Below, one piece after another: positions 21,141 to 32,987 of a stretch of DNA of 64,000 nucleotides. The DNA lies in assembly GCA_026545225.1 (NCBI GenBank), contig CM048845.1, positions 28,486,001 through 28,550,000 of the forward strand, written 5' to 3'. The position numbers and the translations under genes were made by a program. The first letter of the stretch is position 1; every line of letters starts with the position of its first letter. Under the pieces are notes generated by a model that was given only the letters and a program-made list of their open reading frames with translations, made no database searches and was not told where the DNA came from. The stretch comes from Cornus controversa. Taxonomy: Eukaryota; Streptophyta; Magnoliopsida; Cornales; Cornaceae.

Positions 21141-22031
21141 GATGATGCAAAAAATATCATGGTCCCATTGTGACCTGGTTTGGGGACGAGTTCCTGCAAG
21201 ACAGACAAGAGAGGAGATAAGACTGGACCGACACCGGTGGGGTATCAGTGGGGCCCTTTGACGATCAAGTGAGTGATCAGAGTTGATCAATTAAAGAAGA
21301 GTAATTACTTATTAGATGTTGTGTACCTCGTGTGGTAACTATCATTTAAATTGTGACATCTAATCCGTTGTCTATCCTTTTCATATAAATCGCCCTCAGA
21401 CTCTTTGGATTACCGTATCTCACTGTTGTAACTCCTCTTATCTCTTCATCGGATTTGTTCGGATCACCTTATTTCATAATTCTCCTATCATTTGCCCCCA
21501 TTTCATAGAGTTGCTTGTCAAATCACCAAAATGTCAGTTTTATTTTTTCTCGAATACTTCCGTCATCCATGCAAGCATGCCAATAATGTTTTACTTAGTA
21601 GTCAGGACTCTTTTTTTTTGCATGCCAATAATCTATCAGCAGCTATATATATAACACATATCCTGGTTTGGACTATCGACAAGTGACCATGGAGAGACAA
21701 ACATCTAATGGTTAAAATCATCACTAACTGATACAGGAATTATGAAATAAGGTGATATAATGAGATAAGATGATTCAAGGAATTCGGTGACGATTGATAT
21801 GGAGAGATAAGAGCAGTTACAACAGTTGGATATGGTAACCCAAAGAGTCTGATGGTGGTTTATATGAAAATGATAAATGGCGGATTAGATATCACAATTT
21901 AAATTTCGAATAAGATAATTAAACATTCATAAATACGAGAGGTTGGTGATTAAACGAGGTACACAACATTTAATAAGAACTCAGACTTCAAACTAGATCG
22001 CGAGAGGATCGTGATATTTTTTTGCATCATC
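21141..22031. mobile_element. Long foldback element, ~340-bp arms
   Basis: Ends GATGATGCAAAAAATATCAT and, from the right on the other strand, GATGATGCAAAAAAATATCA. The arms stay imperfect reverse complements inward through GTTGTGTACCTCG, TTTTCATATAAA, CAGACTCTTTGG, CTGTTGTAACT and CACCTTATTTCATAATTC, ending near 21485 and 21735. The loop is about 250 bp. No transposase. This fits a non-autonomous element with long terminal inverted repeats (Mutator-like or foldback). I cannot identify a clean target duplication. Confidence 0.75.
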
Positions 22032-22510
22032 ATTTTTAAACATAAATTTATATATAATTAAAATAAAAAATTAGGAAAAAGGAAACAAACAAAAAACAAG
22101 GAAAGAAAAAACTATATAAAATCAAGGAAGAAAGAAACCAAAGAGCTATTGTAGCTCCTTGGGTCCACAAGAGGCTGGGCCAGCCATTTGGCCAGGAGAC
22201 AATGGCTCGCCCATCTTTCGGCAACTCCATATGGAGGGAATCTCTGACCAAATTCATCACTAGCTAGCTAATTCCTCACCATACTGATCACACCGCTTGT
22301 TCTAAGCCGTAGGTAAAGATTTTAAGGCCGTTGAAGGGAGGAAGGAAAAAAAAAAATTCACAATGGTACAGTAAAAAGTGGTAAAAAAATTTTTTATTGC
22401 AATTAATGGTAAAATTAATAGTAAGATTTTGAAATAAATGCGATGAAGTGTAGACCACGAAGTATTGCAGAAAAGAGGGTACATAAGAGATTTTAATCAG
22501 TTATATGCTA
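22032..22510. other. Gene-free region
   Basis: No gene or repeat structure recognised. Confidence 0.5.
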
Positions 22511-23284
22511 AGAAGTATGGACACAGATACGAAATATGGATACGACACGACATGGATATGACGGCATGACAAATTTTTAAAAAAAGAGTACAGACACGAC
22601 GGAAATATGACTATGAAATAAAATATTAATATATATTCAACAAGTTAATCAATATTTACAATACCATAAATCTAACAATAAAAAAGAATAAATTACACAA
22701 ATACTTTAATTTATTATCAAGCAATTAATGTATTTTCAAAAAGGGTGTTCATTATATTCAAACTCACTACTAGAATTTTGCACATTACTCATTTTTCTAA
22801 TAACAAACAAATAATCTAAATACAAAATATCAAATAAACCAACATAGTTTTATGTTAAATAAAGTTCTATTGGCTTTTTTATTTTTTTGTTTCTAAATTT
22901 ATTATTTAGGAATTTTAACTAACTATTTTTTATTTAAAAAAATACTATATTTATAAAGAAAAGAGCATAATAGTCATATTAAATGGTATATATGTCATTA
23001 TAGTTATTTCAAGGGGTTAAGAAGTCAACTTTTAGAAGATGAGGGGTTGAAATGCTAAAAAAAAATAGTTTAAAGGGTCTTTTTGTAACTTTGGAAAAGT
23101 TCAGAAATTTTTTTGCACTTTTAAAAATTACAAAATGTACCCCGCCGTGTCCTCCTCGTGCCCTATCCGTGTCCTTGCTGTGTCCTCGTCATATCCCCGC
23201 GTGTCCTAAAAAAAAAATCCAGGACACTTCTAAGGAGTGTCCGATACTGTCACGACACCCCTATGCGAAGTGTTCGTGCTTTCT
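22511..23284. mobile_element. MITE-like element rich in GACACG motifs
   Basis: The left end AGAAGTATGGACACAGATAC and the right end (reverse complement) AGAAAGCACGAACACTTCGC are alike. Both subterminal regions carry many GACACG/CGTGTC motifs (CACGACATGGATATGACG on the left; GCCGTGTCCTCCTCGTGCCC on the right). The middle is AT-rich and noncoding. The target duplication is not clear. Confidence 0.5.
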
Positions 23285-23309
23285 AGGTCAGATATCAATA
23301 TTATATTTA

Positions 23310-23565
23310 AGTATTGTGTTTAAATCTCCCTTAAAAAAAATCACAATTTGATGGTAAAAAATCTTTAAAAAATCAATTCTACACTTCAAAATATTTATGT
23401 TTATCTATAATTTAAAATAACTTTTTCTATCGTCGATCTAACAATTATTATTTAATCACTACATTCACACCTAAATTCACATACACATTCACTTACCTTC
23501 ACACCTTTAAAATAATTCAGTTCAGCAAATTTTTTTTTTATAATACTATAGACACGGACAGTATG

Positions 23566-23570
<5 letters not shown>
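23310..23570. repeat. Dispersed repeat B, copy 1
   Basis: Matches 49330-49580 and, partly, 51715-51845: shared AATTTAAAATAACT, TCGATCTAACA, CACTACATTCA, AAATTCACATACACAT and AAAATAATTCAGT. Each copy is followed by a (TA)n tract. Part of it recurs near 23980-24050. No coding sequence; class unknown. Confidence 0.7.
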
Positions 23571-23600
<30 letters not shown>

Positions 23601-24094
23601 CCTCAGTCTCATTATCCTCCGTGAGAGATGATGGGTGAGGCAAGTATATGTATCACCTAATATATATATATATTTTTAGGGAAGGTATTTTATCTCTTAA
23701 TACTAATCGACAAAAGTCATTATATCCCACATGATGCGTATCGAGAAGAATAGTTTCCAGCTCACATCCAATAGTGACATTCTTGTCTTCCTTTGTATTA
23801 ATTGGACAATGATATGATCTGTCTTTGTCTTCCTTCCAATGTGTGATGTCTTCAGTGTAATTGAACAATCATGTGAACTCCAACAAAGTTTCAATCTTCT
23901 TTATCTTTGCTTCTAAGCTAAAACTAAAATAACCTAATTGCAATTTCACCAGCAATCCATTTAACAAGTTATACCTTCACAAAAGTTTAAAAAAAAATCA
24001 ATTGTTCAAAATATTTTTGTCTATCTACAATTTAAAATAACCCTATCTAAAGATTATGATTAATAGTGTAGTATCGTAGACATAGGACTAGGTT
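23571..24094. other. Gene-free region
   Basis: (TA)n tracts at 23570-23600 and 23661-23675 and a partial echo of repeat B near 23980-24050. No gene recognised. Confidence 0.5.
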
Positions 24095-24190
24095 GAGAAT
24101 AATTTTATGTGGGTGGAGTGGTGAGTCTCACCACATGACATTATATAATGGAGCTCACGACCTCACTCACATAAAAATAAAATCGGATTA
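24095..24190. repeat. Hairpin repeat C, copy 1
   Basis: AATTTTATGTGGGTGGAGTG ... ACCTCACTCACATAAAAAT: a ~96-bp palindromic unit with imperfect inverted halves and an inner GTGAGTCTCACCAC. Two relatives follow at 24731 and 24901. Confidence 0.75.
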
Positions 24191-24730
24191 CAATCAGAAC
24201 CTCAAAAATAATAATTAGAGAGACAATTCCTAAATTTTCATCAACTAAACCATGAGATAATGCGAGGTTTACTAATGAGTGAAAGAGTTTCATCATCCTC
24301 ACTGCACAAATCACAACATATACATTCCTATGATGGACAGTTATTGTAATGCCCTAAGATTTTAAAAATAATAATAATAAATATTATATTAAAGCAATAA
24401 ATAATAAAATAAATTGCTTATTAAAGTTGACTAATACAAGACAGTAAGACGCACTTATCTTGTGTATTATATAAAAGTTAAAACAGTCTAATATGATTTC
24501 TTTTTTGGAAGGTTAACCAATTGTATAAAATGTAAATGGGTATTTGCATGAGTCCAAGAAAATCTGATTGGGCAAGGGCTGGACAGGCCCAATCCAATCA
24601 GACAAGCCCAATGGATTACCAGAAATAGGATAAGCCCATTCAAGAGATGGGTCCAACCCATATTTATTCTTCCATCTATTTTCTAGATTACCATAAGTGA
24701 GCAATGATAGACCATCAGATTCAGATTAGG
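24191..24730. other. Gene-free region between hairpin repeats
   Basis: No gene recognised. A frame at 24513-24704 has no known motif. Confidence 0.5.
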
Positions 24731-24835
24731 CTCATAATAATTTTATGCGGGTGGAATGATGAGTCCCACCACATGACATACTATGACATCATGTGATATG
24801 ACTCACCACTTTACTCATATAAAAATAAAATCGGA
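24731..24835. repeat. Hairpin repeat C, copy 2
   Basis: AATTTTATGCGGGTGGAATG ... TTACTCATATAAAAATAAAA, with the same inner arrangement as copy 1 plus ACATCATGTGAT. Confidence 0.75.
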
Positions 24836-24900
24836 CTAGTCCCATTAGCCTCCCGAAATTAATATTCAGTAATGATAAATCATCCGAATTGAAACAAACC

Positions 24901-25002
24901 GAGAATAATTTTATATGAGTAGAGCGGTGAATCCTACTATATAACATCACTATAACATCATATGATGAGACCCACCACCTCAATTACATAAAAATAAAAT
25001 TA
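24901..25002. repeat. Hairpin repeat C, copy 3
   Basis: AATTTTATATGAGTAGAGCG ... CTCAATTACATAAAAATAAA. The most diverged of the three copies. Confidence 0.7.
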
Positions 25003-25100
25003 AATGGCCCAAATCATTATCGTTACTCTTACCATCTACAGACAAACACTACTATTTGGGATATAGAGATCGAGTGGGGTCCACCACCCAATTTCATATA

Positions 25101-25661
25101 CTCCATCTGTCCCATAATTATTGGCATGTTTGGGGATTTCAACTTTTTATGATGGGATCCACTTTTTAGTGTAATAATGCATGAATTTACATATTAGTCC
25201 TTCTTTAAAAGTTAATATTATTATTATGGATAATACTTACCTACTCACCAGTGTGTAGGTGAGTTCTCATGACCGCTGATGTGTTCCAATAAAAAATGAA
25301 CACATCAGTTTTAAAGTGTAATAAATAAGTATAATAAATGAGGTCAATCTCATTTATTATACTTATTTATTGCATTTTAAACCTCATTGATTATACTTAT
25401 TTATTGCATTTTAAATTTAACTTTGTAATTATAGCTGATGTATTCATTTTTTATTGGAACACATCAGCGATCAGGATGGCTCACCTACACACCGGAGAGT
25501 AGGTAAGTATTGTCCTATTATTATATGGTAGACCCAACTTTTAGAATAGTAGAGTTTGAAAAGGATAATTTAGGAATCATATAATCCATTTTAGGAAATA
25601 AACATGTATTTTGGGACATCTCAAAAAGAAATAGTGGACTAAAATTATGGGACGGACGGAA
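25101..25661. mobile_element. Stowaway-like MITE, split by another MITE
   Basis: Left end CTCCATCTGTCCCATAATTA, right end (reverse complement) TTCCGTCCGTCCCATAATTT, each beside TA. The CTCC.TC.GTCCC terminus and TA target are hallmarks of Stowaway (Tc1/mariner) MITEs. A 288-bp element is inserted at 25228-25515; without it and one 9-bp target copy the Stowaway is about 264 bp. Confidence 0.85.
25228..25515. mobile_element. MITE with 9-bp target duplication, inside the Stowaway
   Basis: Terminal inverted repeats of about 36 bp: GGATAATACTTACCTACTCA on the left and, in reverse complement, GGACAATACTTACCTACTCT on the right, continuing to GTGTGTAGGTGAG. Flanked by TATTATTAT at 25219-25227 and 25516-25524. 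Subterminal CTGATGTGTTCCAATAAAAA is also inverted. Nine-bp duplication points to the Mutator superfamily. Confidence 0.88.
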
Positions 25662-26884
25662 TATATTTAACAGCGCGAACAGTTAAAATCCGTTAGCATG
25701 AAAGGGATATATATATATATAATGAGAGCACAATGTAGATGCGGTGTCTTAGGGTTTTTCGTTCACTTCAAGGTTGTGGTCGATCAATCGTTCAATCAAA
25801 TCTTTTATTTCCAGAGCATTGGGCAGTTTCGATCTAAACGAAAATGGACCACCTCGATACCTCCGAAGGACCAACAGCTTCATATCCAAGGAAATCTAAT
25901 AATATTCATATATTCATTCATCTTTCACTCCTTGTCCCTCCCATGCACACCACACCACACCACACCACACCACAACACAATTTTCTCTGCTTCATTACTC
26001 AGTTTTCCAGGAAAAAGAGCTAGTAGGTATTCTCTCTCTCTCTCTCTCACTATACACACACACATTTCTCAAGTTTTAAATATAGAGTGAATGCAGTGTT
26101 GCTAATCTCAAGTTCATAATTTGCAGTCTAATTAAAAGTATCTATATATATGCCTCTCTATAGACATTCTATTGCTTAATTATTGCCATATTACCTGAAA
26201 AATAAACATCTCTTTATACATTCAAGTACCACCGGCCATTAGCCCAGTTGGTAGGATCGATCTTAGCGATGTTGAGTAGGGCCATGTTGTGGGTGTGTGC
26301 GTTTGCTTCAACTTTCGGATTTTTTTTTTTGAATCTTTTGTTGTTTTTGGAAGCATTGAATTGGTGCCTTGGATTTAGAATCGAAAAAACTTTAGCTTTA
26401 ATATCAAATTCAAGATATGTGAAATTTGTCGGAAAAGAGTACAATTTTCATAGCCTAAGTTTTGGATGCATACGTTTTTATCCTCTCTCTCTCTCACATA
26501 AACATTACATCTCTATCTTTTTGAATGTTCTCTCTCTCAAACATGGCATAATACTAAAATAGAAATTAATTTTTGTAATTATAATTCTAAGGAAAAATTG
26601 ATTTGTAGCCCAATTTCTTGTTTAACTATTTAAAGATGTTTGTATTTTATTGTCAGCAATTAGATTTTTTTTTTATAATTTTAATTATTAAATAATTAGT
26701 CTTTTTTCTAAATAGGAAAAATAGTCAATTTTTTAAAATGAAACGAAATAATAATATTTTATGGTATGTATAGCTTGAAATTTGAGATATTGAAAATTAA
26801 TAGGAAAAAATTTTCCAAAAGCAAAACTTACTATTTTTATTGAGATTTGATAGGATATATTTGTGATCAAAAAGGAAATTTAAA
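25662..26884. other. Intergenic region with a CCACA microsatellite
   Basis: Contains (CCACA)n at 25946-25976, (CT)n at 26030-26048 and a poly(T). A 130-codon frame at 25698-26090 is low-complexity at its end and shows no motif. The region might hold an upstream noncoding exon of the WEB gene, but I have no direct evidence. Confidence 0.4.
26222..26330 (+). mobile_element. Possible degenerate tRNA-derived SINE
   Basis: TAGCCCAGTTGGTAGGATCG (26239-26258) looks like an A box, but the expected B box is not clear (GTTGTGGGTGTGTGCG at best). A poly(T) run follows near 26322. No target duplication found. Confidence 0.3.
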
Positions 26885-27166
26885 ATTATAAATATGTTTT
26901 CCATTCATTTTTTTTTTTTTACTGAAAGATGTTTTATCAATTTTAAAAATTTAAACTAAACAAATAACATAAATAAAAAATATTTTTTTGGGGATATCAA
27001 TTGTTTAATTAGCGAAGGAATAGAGGACTTTATTGCTGTAAGGGTATTTAGGTCTTTACATAAGATTAATGTGTCAGGAGATCCTTATTTGAACACTTCT
27101 TAAATTTGAGGGTTTTTTTTTAACATCAGGCGAGTATATGCAGTATATCGATACTATAGGGGTGTT
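26885..27166. repeat. Dispersed repeat A, copy 2 (empty site)
   Basis: Same sequence as 3978-4517 but uninterrupted. Where copy 1 holds the solo LTR this copy reads AGATTAATGTGTCAGGAG, so it preserves the unoccupied target. Confidence 0.75.
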
Positions 27167-28238
27167 AAACCCTTTATTTATTAGATCAAATGCCATTTAT
27201 TTATGGCATGGATTGCATTTTAATGTGCAAATCTATCCATCTGGATCAGTAATTAAATAAAATTGAAGCCATCTATGCCACTGATGGTACTGAATTCTTT
27301 TCAAAGGACCAAAAAACTGTCATCACTCATCACTCATCACCACAAGGTCCACAGCTTAGTGTCATGGCCTTGGTGATTTCCAAGCACTTTTATGGAAATT
27401 AGACACCCCAGTGTGGTCTGAAATGCTGCAGGACACAACACTAGGCATTGGAAGATATTTCACTTTTATTCATTGAAGCCACCATTTATATAGCAACCAT
27501 CAATGTTGTATTTTCATTTGAAATTACCTATAAATATTAATACAATGGATCATTTCATCTTCCATTTATCATAGAAAAATTCATCAAGACAGGAAAAAAG
27601 GTACTCAATCCTCTTTCCTGCATTTTCACAAATAGTTGTTGCCAATTGAGTTTCAAACTCCATTGGAAATTTTTAATGCAATAGTGATGCTCATTTCAGC
27701 TACTTTAGTGGAAGCAAGGCCTCTATAAAGGTATGAGTTTCAAACTCCAAATTGCACAGGAGATTTGAGGCTGCAAACAGACACCATAAGTTCATGCCAT
27801 ATACCTCAAAAACACACAACTTGTATTTCTTGTATACTTTTTGGCATTTTTCTTTATATAGCCATATATTTCGCTGCAATACAATGACTTGTAGGCCTTT
27901 CCAAGCCTTTTTGCAACAACAGAGGGTTGTTTAGATGGATAGAATGGTTGAGAAGCCTCTTATCTAAATGCCAATATTTCTAGCTTAAACTCCCAACATT
28001 ATGTACTTCTTTTAAGAGAAATCTTACTCTTCTAGTTCATTTTTTGTTGATGTACTCAGAAAAAAATTTCTAGTTTGTTCGCCGTGTTTGGAGGCTTTAT
28101 AAATCGCCATTTTCTTAAACATGCTAATTTTCGAAACCAAATAAATGTGATTTGCAGAGTTTGCAGATTGCCACCAGAATTTGTTTGATACAAAAGGTTT
28201 TGTTGGCCCACATTTTAGATATTTTTTGAGAGGGAAGT
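27167..28238 (+). promoter_or_regulatory. Upstream region of the WEB gene with TATA box and probable 5'-UTR intron
   Basis: CTATAAATA at 27528-27536 is a good TATA box. A transcript starting near 27560 would have a ~40-nt leader ending GGAAAAAAG before a GTACTC donor (27601). The acceptor CATTTTAG at 28211-28218 would then place the ATG 20 nt into the next exon. The exon model is inferred and would need transcript data; the TATA box is directly visible. Confidence 0.5.
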
Positions 28239-30601
28239 ATGGGGGAGATCGATACAAAATCAATAGAATCGGTCCAAACTGCATTGTCCTTCTTTGGTGG
28301 GAAAAATGTTCAGAGGAAAAACCTGTCTATTAGCAGCAATGTAAGTTGGAAACTGATAGCATTTTGAATTTAGATTACAACTTCAACACTTTAGCTTCAA
28401 ATCCTAATTACTAAATATGATTATGACACTCCTAAACTCTTATCTAGGTAATATTTATTGGACTAAAATGTCTAACATTCATATCCACTGAACTTTCATA
28501 TGTATTCATGCATTTCTGTGTTACCAATATATGCCAATTATGAGTGTCCTTTGGTAACTTTGTAGGTTTCTGAATTTGCAATTGGAATGAACTTCATTCT
28601 TATTATTTTGCCTTCGGAAATTTTCAAACTTTGATTCAGATCCCATTCCGGATTAAAGTTTTAGTTTCACTGGCTATACATTGGAGTTATTCATAGTTTT
28701 CGCACATGTAGCAAATCTATGGTTCTTATGATATAGAATGATATGGTCTAAAATTGTGCCATCTTAGCTACAAAGCCAATTTAGGTTCTACAAGTCTTTT
28801 GCTATAATAAATGATGAATTCTAACTTGTATATGCACAATATGATCCTGTTAGCTTATTCATAAGTGGGGACTATATCTGACACCTCAGATGAGGACTTC
28901 CCATTTGATAATTTGTGCTAAAATTTCTTATATTTCCTTCACCAACAGGAAATGGAGAAAGAGAGAGAGCTTGAAGGCCTACTGAAGGACTTGGCCAATC
29001 ACAAGGTTCAGTTGGAAGCAAAGGACAATGATTACAAGCAAGCCCTTCTTAAACTAGATCACTATCAGATGGCTGCTGATGAATTTTCCACCCTCCTGAA
29101 GAATTCTGAGTCCGAGAAAGATATATACATCAATGAATGTAGAGAAGCTAGAATGAAAATCGGTGAACTTGAATTCAAGATGGGGGAGATGGCCAGTCAA
29201 CTGTCGGACACTCTAAAGATCCGTGAGCAACTTTCAATTGTTATTAGCGAGTTGAGGGCTACACAAGGAGAGCTCCTTAGCGTGGAAACAGAACTTGCTG
29301 CTGCTAGAGAATTGAAGCTTGAGGCTATGACGCAAACAGAGTTGATGGAGACTGAATTACAAATGGAAAAGTTAAGGATGGAGGAGCTTCTAAGGCATGT
29401 ATCGGAGCTCAATGAAACTATTCTTCATTTGAAGATGGCTGCTATTGAAGCAGAGAAAGAGAAGTGTAGAGTTTTATCAGAGAAAGAGGTTGAGTTAGAG
29501 TTTACTACAGCAACTGCAGTTGATGCACAAAAACAATTAGAAAATATGAGAAAACAATTGGAAGTGATGCAGGATTTAGAGAATCAACTCATGGTTAAGT
29601 CAGTATTTGTTGATTCACTACAGTTGCAAATTCAGCAAGTGAATGAGCTACAGAGTTCGTCCGAGAAAACTGCTTCTGATGCCATTATGGATTTAAACCA
29701 GCTAAAATTGTATTTGGAAATGCAGGAAAAGAAGAACTCGGATCAAAAAGTTTATATCGAATCATTGGAGATGGAACTGAATCACTTAAAATTAGAGCTT
29801 AAGAATGCAAATGAAGAGGTGGGTGGCCTGAACTGCAGTGTCGAGATGAGTACGGTCGAGTTAGAGAAGGTGAAAAATGAGATGGAGGAGATTAAAGGAA
29901 GAGAAACAGAAGCACAGGTAGAGATGGCAATGCTGAAATCGGAGCTTCATAGAGGGAGGTCAAAGATTGCAGCAGCAGAGGTAGCTGAAACAAGAGCTAA
30001 GAGCGAAAAGTCAGGCCTATATCTTGCGGTTCAGCAGCTAGCAATAGAAGCTGAAGCAGCCAAGAAAGAGAAACGAGAGCTAATGGAAGAAACACGAAAA
30101 GCGGCTGAAGAAAGTGAAAATGCTGTCCTTGTCAACTCCCAACATGATAACTATTCTCGCGGTGTAGAACTTCCACAAATCAATGAGACAATGACAGAAG
30201 ATGAAAAGAGAAGAGATTGCACCATTTCTATGGAGGAATATGAGGCTTTGATGAAGAAGGCTGAGAAAGCAGATCAAGTTCCAGAGCCTGTGCCTGAAAA
30301 TAGTTATGAATTGGAAATTTTGATGAGAGAGTTGGAAATTGCAACAGTGAGAATTGGGGAGCTTAGGATACGAGCAGAGCAGGCCGTAAGCAGGGCTGAA
30401 GTGGCTGAGAAGGGTAAAGCTGCACTCGAGGATCAGCTGAGGAAGTGGCGAGAGAGAAGGGAAAGGAGAAAGGCCGCTCTAGCTGCACTTCGGGAGGAAT
30501 CAATTCCGAAAGAAATCCCAAAAGAAAGCAGTAGTTTCATCTATGACAAGGTTCCCAAAGCATATCAACCATTGGGTAAGGTTCTCAACATGCAATTCTA
30601 G
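28239..30601 (+). CDS. WEB family protein (PMI2-like, DUF827), two exons
   Basis: Exon 1 is 28239-28340 (34 codons: MGEIDTKSIESVQTALSFFG, then GGKNVQRKNLSISSN before GTAAGT). Exon 2 is 28949-30601 after TTCACCAACAG, phase 0, ending KAYQPLGKVLNMQF with TAG at 30599-30601. The total is 584 residues. Apart from the short N-terminus almost the whole protein is heptad-rich coiled coil (EKERELEGLLKDLANHKVQL onward). ISMEEYEALMKKAEKADQ near residue 460 and the C-terminal basic run RKWRERRERRKAAL are typical of WEB/PMI2/PMI15 proteins (DUF827, PF05701). In Arabidopsis, WEB1 and PMI2 act together at the plasma membrane/cytosol to control the speed of blue-light chloroplast movement; PMI15 is related. 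Which paralog this corresponds to is uncertain. No stop or frameshift; likely functional. Confidence 0.93.
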
Positions 30602-32720
30602 TCAATCAGAAATCATGTGACAGTATAAACCATTTCTTTAGCACTACCTTTCTCACTTGTCACCAAAGTTTTGTGTTGACAGAAAAAGAGAAGAAACTAC
30701 TGCATAGTTGTTTTCATGAGATCAATTATTCAATCATACATCCTGGAAGATTGTTTATTATATGATTAAAGGTCAAGAACTTGTGATTTTATATCTAATA
30801 ATGTCAAATATAAACGCATATATACTTTGAGAACTGAAGGTGTTTTCCATAGGCCTCAAGACTTTGGAACACAATATGGGGAACTCTTTGATTTGCCAGG
30901 ATCATAAATTAAGATTACTTTGTAGACTGTAGATGTTGCCCCCAATGGCCTTGCAGTGGTTTCAATTTGGAATATGTAAGGATTTGGTTTCCTTTACTAG
31001 AGAATTGAGATGGATCTTATATTCAATACTCCCTTCAAGTAGAATTTTCATTTGTGTGGGTATCAGATGCACATAACGGGAGATACAGTTGACATGTAAA
31101 CATAGCCAAGACTTGGACAACATAAAAGATTTAAGGCATGGCCTGGTAGACTCTCCCACAATCCGACTTAAAGTCCGTGGGGAATTGAGAGTCTATAGGA
31201 CCTACTTTTTGGTGGAAAAAATAACACAATAGATCACTCGCACATACAAGTGTGGCGACCATAAAAGTTTTGAAACTCGAATCATAGTTTAGAGGCGTGT
31301 AATCACTTCTTGAAGACAGTTGAAGCCTCCAACAAGGTGCAAAGGATAATCATATCTCAAAATCGGGATTAATTTGCATGATACATTGTTCGTTTCTTCA
31401 TGTAATCCCTTTTCATAATGCCCAAATACGAAAAATAGAAGAGAATAAGGAATTTCGATTCTTGGGCATTCAGGAAAGTCATGTTCACAAGTAAAGGTGT
31501 CTTGAGGATTTGAACCATTACTTAGTGCAAACCAATTAAAGCTTGCCAGAGAACATTAGTGGATGGAACCTTGAAGTAACGAAACCCATATCTACAAACT
31601 AGACTTGTCACACATTTTTTTTATGAAATTGTTGTGCGTCTGGTGCAACATTTTAAGGTTTGTGTTTCATCCCGTTTTCACCTTGTGAGTTCTAGAGACA
31701 ACCTAAAAAGTCTCATAGAAGGTGACCGACATTCACTCTTAATTCACCAGGAGTGTCTTGTAGTCACCTCAACAAACAAGACTTGCACTACTTACACCAT
31801 GGGAAAAAGACTTTCAAGTCTCATAATGTAGTATACCCACAAGTATCATCTTGGTTCATTTTTTCCATTGAACCTGAGTAGCTCATCAGGTTGGGTATCC
31901 CCAAGTAACTTATTTTTAGGCTTTAGTCCCATTCCCTGTAATGTATTTTAAATCATCTCTTGTCTATTGACTTTGGAAAATAGGTCTATCAAAAAGTTAA
32001 ATCACATCAAAATACTACATAGCCTCAGTACCATAAGAATTAGACCCTTCATATGATGATCTATAGATGAGTGTCTTTTAATTCATCATCCTCACTGTAT
32101 ACATATAGTTATGCAGTCTCATCATCACTATAAAGTGAATGCTAGTCTTTGATAACTCATATTGGTATGTCTACCAATATCAATACGAGTTATTCATCCA
32201 TGTGTCCTTGTAAGAGAAGGTAATAATTCTAATCATTCTCTTATTAATTCAAGAAAGCAATAAGAATTTGCCATCATTTTCTTCACTTGCGAGTATAAAG
32301 TACATTACCATCCTTCATTGACGCTAGAGGATCATAATCCTAATTTTTTGTCTCTTACATTTCAAAGGGCAATGGACTCAGATTCCATAGAAGAGTGAGT
32401 AATAAATGTTGATTAGAACCAACTTTCTAGGCAAAAAATTCAACCAGAAGTTGACTTTTGACTTATCTGAAACCAAGTTCCAAGTTGCATCATTGTATCA
32501 AATTATGGCAATATATAAGACTTCCAATTATTTTTGGAAAAATCAAGTTGAGCTCCACTTTTACACAAATTCTTTATTACTTTTATGCATTAATCAAATG
32601 GAGCGGGCGTTGATTTCTTCTCAATTTGATTGAATTTCTTGAGAATCTTCTCAAGTAATGGGCCCAAGTGAAGTAAATTAGATATTTCTACCTAAAAATT
32701 TTGATTCCCAAGATAATATA
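30602..32720. other. 3' flank and gene-free region
   Basis: The first few hundred bases should include the WEB 3' UTR; I cannot fix a poly(A) site. Beyond that no coding sequence or repeat boundary is recognised. Parts near 31600-32400 read like degraded retroelement sequence but I have no motif to prove it. Confidence 0.45.
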
Positions 32721-32987
32721 TGTTAGGAATTGTGTTTAAAAATTCTAGTCAAATGGTGTTTTCATTTTAGGGGTTTATTTTATTAGAAAAATCTATGTTG
32801 GAGGTATGCCTGGGCTCCAAGAAATTTTGATCCTTATTCAACAAGGACTTGGGTTTAGAACTTTATAAATATATGCCTAGGTTATAGGTTGAGACTTATG
32901 GGAATGAGACAGATGTAAGACAGCCGACTTGTTGAGAAAATATGTTATGGGGGTCTTGGTTCCTCTGGCTTACATGGCTCGTAGAGA
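32721..32987 (+). mobile_element. Truncated copia-type LTR
   Basis: Starts TGTTAGGAATTGTG like the LTRs at 16320 and 17235 and follows the same order (CTTGG/TGGAGGTATGCCTGGGCTCC, AAGAAATT..GATCC, TTTATAAATATA, GATGTAAGACAG). It ends at the next element boundary near 32987, so about half the LTR is present. Confidence 0.7.

Noticed and set aside
20501-21290. Overlapping frames on both strands up to 149 codons
   Set aside because: No conserved motif; the right end runs into the foldback element; composition is low-complexity Phe/Tyr.
25698-26090. 130-codon plus-strand frame
   Set aside because: Ends in (CCACA)n and (CT)n translation, no motif, no splice context; probably chance.
28024-28284. 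Minus-strand frame over the WEB first exon
   Set aside because: Antisense shadow of exon 1 and its leader.
30602-32720. Possible copia-derived region downstream of the WEB gene
   Set aside because: Only a vague resemblance to retroelement noncoding sequence; no protein motif, LTR end or primer site found.
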